Assembly: GCF_001540865.1 (NCBI RefSeq)
Contig: NC_033633.1
Location: 1,509,130 to 1,573,129 of the forward strand
Reading direction: 5' to 3'
Origin: Ananas comosus
Lineage: Eukaryota > Streptophyta > Magnoliopsida > Poales > Bromeliaceae
Length of the DNA stretch: 64,000 nt
The notes beneath the pieces were generated by a model. That model was not told the origin of the DNA. It saw nothing but the letters and a program-made list of their open reading frames with translations, and did no database searches. This document shows, piece after piece, positions 62,301 to 64,000 of the stretch. The position numbers and the translations under genes are program-made. The first letter of the stretch is position 1. Every line of letters starts with the position of its first letter.

Positions 62301-63719
62301 GGTCAGATCGTTGGTGTGGGGATTCTGCTTTGTGGGTGTCATTTCCCTCAAGTGTACGCATTGTCCACTGGCAAAAACTTGAAAATCTATTAATGTCTAG
62401 GTGACAACAATGTGTCTGGGTATGGCCTGTGCCCTAGTTTTTCTGCCCTTGTAGAGAGCCTATCCGTATTCAGACCTAAGCAGAGACCTGACAATGTTAT
62501 TTGGCGGTGGAGCCCAGAGGGGAAGTTCACGATGAAGTCGACCTATAAGATTCTGAGTGACGGGGGCACGAGGGACGACCGAGTGAACAAGATCTAGCAA
62601 CTATGTATATCCCTCAAAGTCAAAGTGTTTTGTTGGCTGGTACTTAAGAAAAGATACCTTACAACAGATAATCTTCTTAAGAGAGGATGGATTGGAAAAA
62701 CAGCATGCGTGTTATGTGGGGTGGAGGAGGAAACTGAGAACCATCTTTTCACTCGTTGTGTTTTTACTAGGCTTTTGATGGTGACGGCTTTAGAAGGCAT
62801 CCAACCTGAGAAGTTGGGGGACGATGTTTGTTTTGTCTGAGGTAGGTGGATGGAGTGGAAAGGAAATCGACCTTCCTGCCATAGGCTTGCTGGGCTAGCA
62901 GATGCTGGTGGATCACCTAGTAGGTCAGGAACAGAGTAATCTTTAGAAAGACCCTGCCTGACTACCTGTCTGTGGTCTATGAGATTAACTATGTGGGAAC
63001 AATCCCTTTCTGCAAATCACCGCTCCTATAATCGCTAATGTGTTTTTCTCTTCTTTTTTTTTTTAATGCCCCTTTGAGGCTCTCGCTGTCTCTGCTTGTT
63101 TCACATAATTCATCCTTTCAATGAATGAAGTGGGTGGCAAGCTACGTTTCCCTCAAAAAAAAAAAAAACAATTTGAAAGGTTATGTAACAAAAGCATGAG
63201 TTGAGTTGAAATGCTATTATTAGTGTTTAGGCTCTTTTTGATTTTTTAGCCGCTAGATTTATACTTTGATCAATTTCACCTATTAGATCATACTTTTCAA
63301 CCAACTTACCCACTCAATCCTAGGGGCACCACTACTAACTCTAGGGGATCACTATCATGTTAACCCTATAATTTTTTACCCGATGGTTAAAACTCAGGTA
63401 ACAAAACAGTCCAAATACTATTAATAGTATTTCAACCCAATTCACGAAAGCACAAAAGCATTATTTAGATAAGTTCCAAAGATATCCTTCCTATCTAGGG
63501 TTTTATTTATTTATTTATGAACTTGGGACTTTAATTTCGATTTTAAGCATGTTTGATCTGTTCTTGTAGGTGTTGGAATTGGGCATTGTTGTTCACTCCG
63601 TGATCATTGGGATCTCTTTGGGCGCATCCGAGAGCCCATCCACAATCAGGCCTCTTGTAGCTGCGTTGAGTTTCCATCAATTTTTCGAAGGAATGGGACT
63701 TGGCGGATGCATTGTTCAG
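59369..63719 (+). CDS. ZIP-family zinc/iron transporter (3' end outside the window)
   Basis: Divalent-metal uptake transporter of the plasma membrane (ZRT/IRT-like), moving Zn or Fe into the cytosol. Visible exons: 59369-59478, 60682-61132 and 63570-63719, phase-consistent, 237 residues. TM1 is [22 protein letters not shown]2-TM3 include [23 protein letters not shown] and [18 protein letters not shown]. The cytosolic loop is His-rich ([18 protein letters not shown]), the usual metal-sensing loop. TM4-TM5 carry the family signature [14 protein letters not shown] and [12 protein letters not shown]. The C-terminal third (TM6-TM8) lies beyond 63720. The start is the first in-frame ATG, but no signal peptide is visible and the N-terminus is shorter than usual, so an upstream start is possible. 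Intron 2 (61133-63569) is enlarged by a LINE and a MITE. Confidence 0.88.
61376..63167 (+). mobile_element. 5'-truncated LINE in intron 2 of the ZIP gene
   Basis: Flanked by a perfect 12-bp target-site duplication, ACAATTTGAAAG (61364-61375 and 63168-63179). It lies in the same orientation as the host gene. Readable pieces in several frames: the reverse transcriptase box FVDD (61529-61540) with [14 protein letters not shown] and [13 protein letters not shown], then [15 protein letters not shown], and the terminal zf-RVT motif [18 protein letters not shown] (near 62708). Frameshifts and stops make it inactive. The 3' end (GAAGTGGGTGGCAAGCTACG) precedes the A-run. It belongs to an L1-type plant LINE family related to the copy at 43498-44397. 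Confidence 0.9.
63198..63443. mobile_element. type-B MITE in intron 2 of the ZIP gene
   Basis: Left end GAGTTGAGTTGAAATGCTAT pairs with right end ATAGTATTTCAACCCAATTC. The centre has CACTCAATCCTAGGGGCACC. It lies just downstream of the LINE and lacks flanking (TA)n, which suggests an older copy of the family at 48553 and 54153. Confidence 0.7.
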
Positions 63720-64000
63720 GTAAATTTAATTTATAGTTTCAAAAACAACATTTGTAGGTTCATTTAATGGTGTTTTTCTTAAAAAAAATCACCACAAAAT
63801 ATGCTTAATTTTATCGAAATATATATATATATATATATAAAAGCAACATCCACCCTCGAGTGCTGAATGTAATTAGTAAATAAAATATTATCTTATAATA
63901 ATTTAAGCTTTTAGAATAAATGATTGCAGCATTTCTTTTCTGCTCCGCGGCTTATTATGCTAACCTTTTTTGTAGTGAGAACATAACCCTAGTAGCATAT

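Noticed and set aside
1..64000. CRISPR arrays or bacterial operons
   Set aside because: All genes are intron-containing plant genes; the repeats are MITEs, SINEs, LINEs and microsatellites without regular spacers.

Overview
This is nuclear DNA of a flowering plant, most likely a monocot. Genes have many introns, GC-rich coding exons sit in very AT-rich intergenic DNA, and the retroelements, MITEs and (TA)n microsatellites are plant-like. A commelinid such as pineapple would fit, but that is only an inference. The assembly has a 533-base N gap (54967-55499) and four single Ns (17408, 29624, 41746, 54112), most of them at MITE or (TA)n sequence.

Layout. 0-4 kb: a divergent group-E-type bZIP gene (+). 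4.8-8.6 kb: importin beta-1 (+). 9.4-12.5 kb: an MRH1/MDIS2-type receptor pseudokinase (-) whose leucine-rich repeats I cannot find. 12.5-17.8 kb: gene-free AT-rich DNA with a 217-bp tandem duplication. 17.8 kb: tRNA-Gly(UCC) (-). 18.8-25.3 kb: ubiquitin-activating enzyme E1 (-). 27.0-29.0 kb: PNGase A-type secreted amidase (-) with a one-base frameshift. 30.0-33.9 kb: cinnamoyl-CoA-reductase-like dehydrogenase (-). 35.1-37.5 kb: plastid ferritin (-). 38-50 kb and 51-59 kb: gene-poor, MITE-rich DNA, interrupted by LBD12 at 50.4-51.1 kb (+). 59.4 kb to the right edge: the first three exons of a ZIP metal transporter (+), whose second intron carries a 1.8-kb LINE and a MITE.

The genes do not form a pathway; they are mostly independent housekeeping genes (nuclear import, ubiquitin activation, iron storage, metal uptake), transcription factors and a tRNA. 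Ferritin and the ZIP transporter both concern metal homeostasis but lie 22 kb apart.

The most unusual content is the mobile fraction. First, at least a dozen short inverted-repeat elements sit inside (TA)n microsatellites. They share a terminal motif (about GAGTCCGGCTACTAT) and a conserved inner arm, yet carry different subterminal palindromes, so they look like a modular (TA)n-targeting MITE system. Second, two tRNA-derived SINE copies and two LINE copies, three of the four with clear and one with near-perfect target-site duplications, share a 3' tail built around GGTAGC-AA-GCTACC. This suggests a LINE/SINE partnership in which the SINE uses the LINE's machinery.
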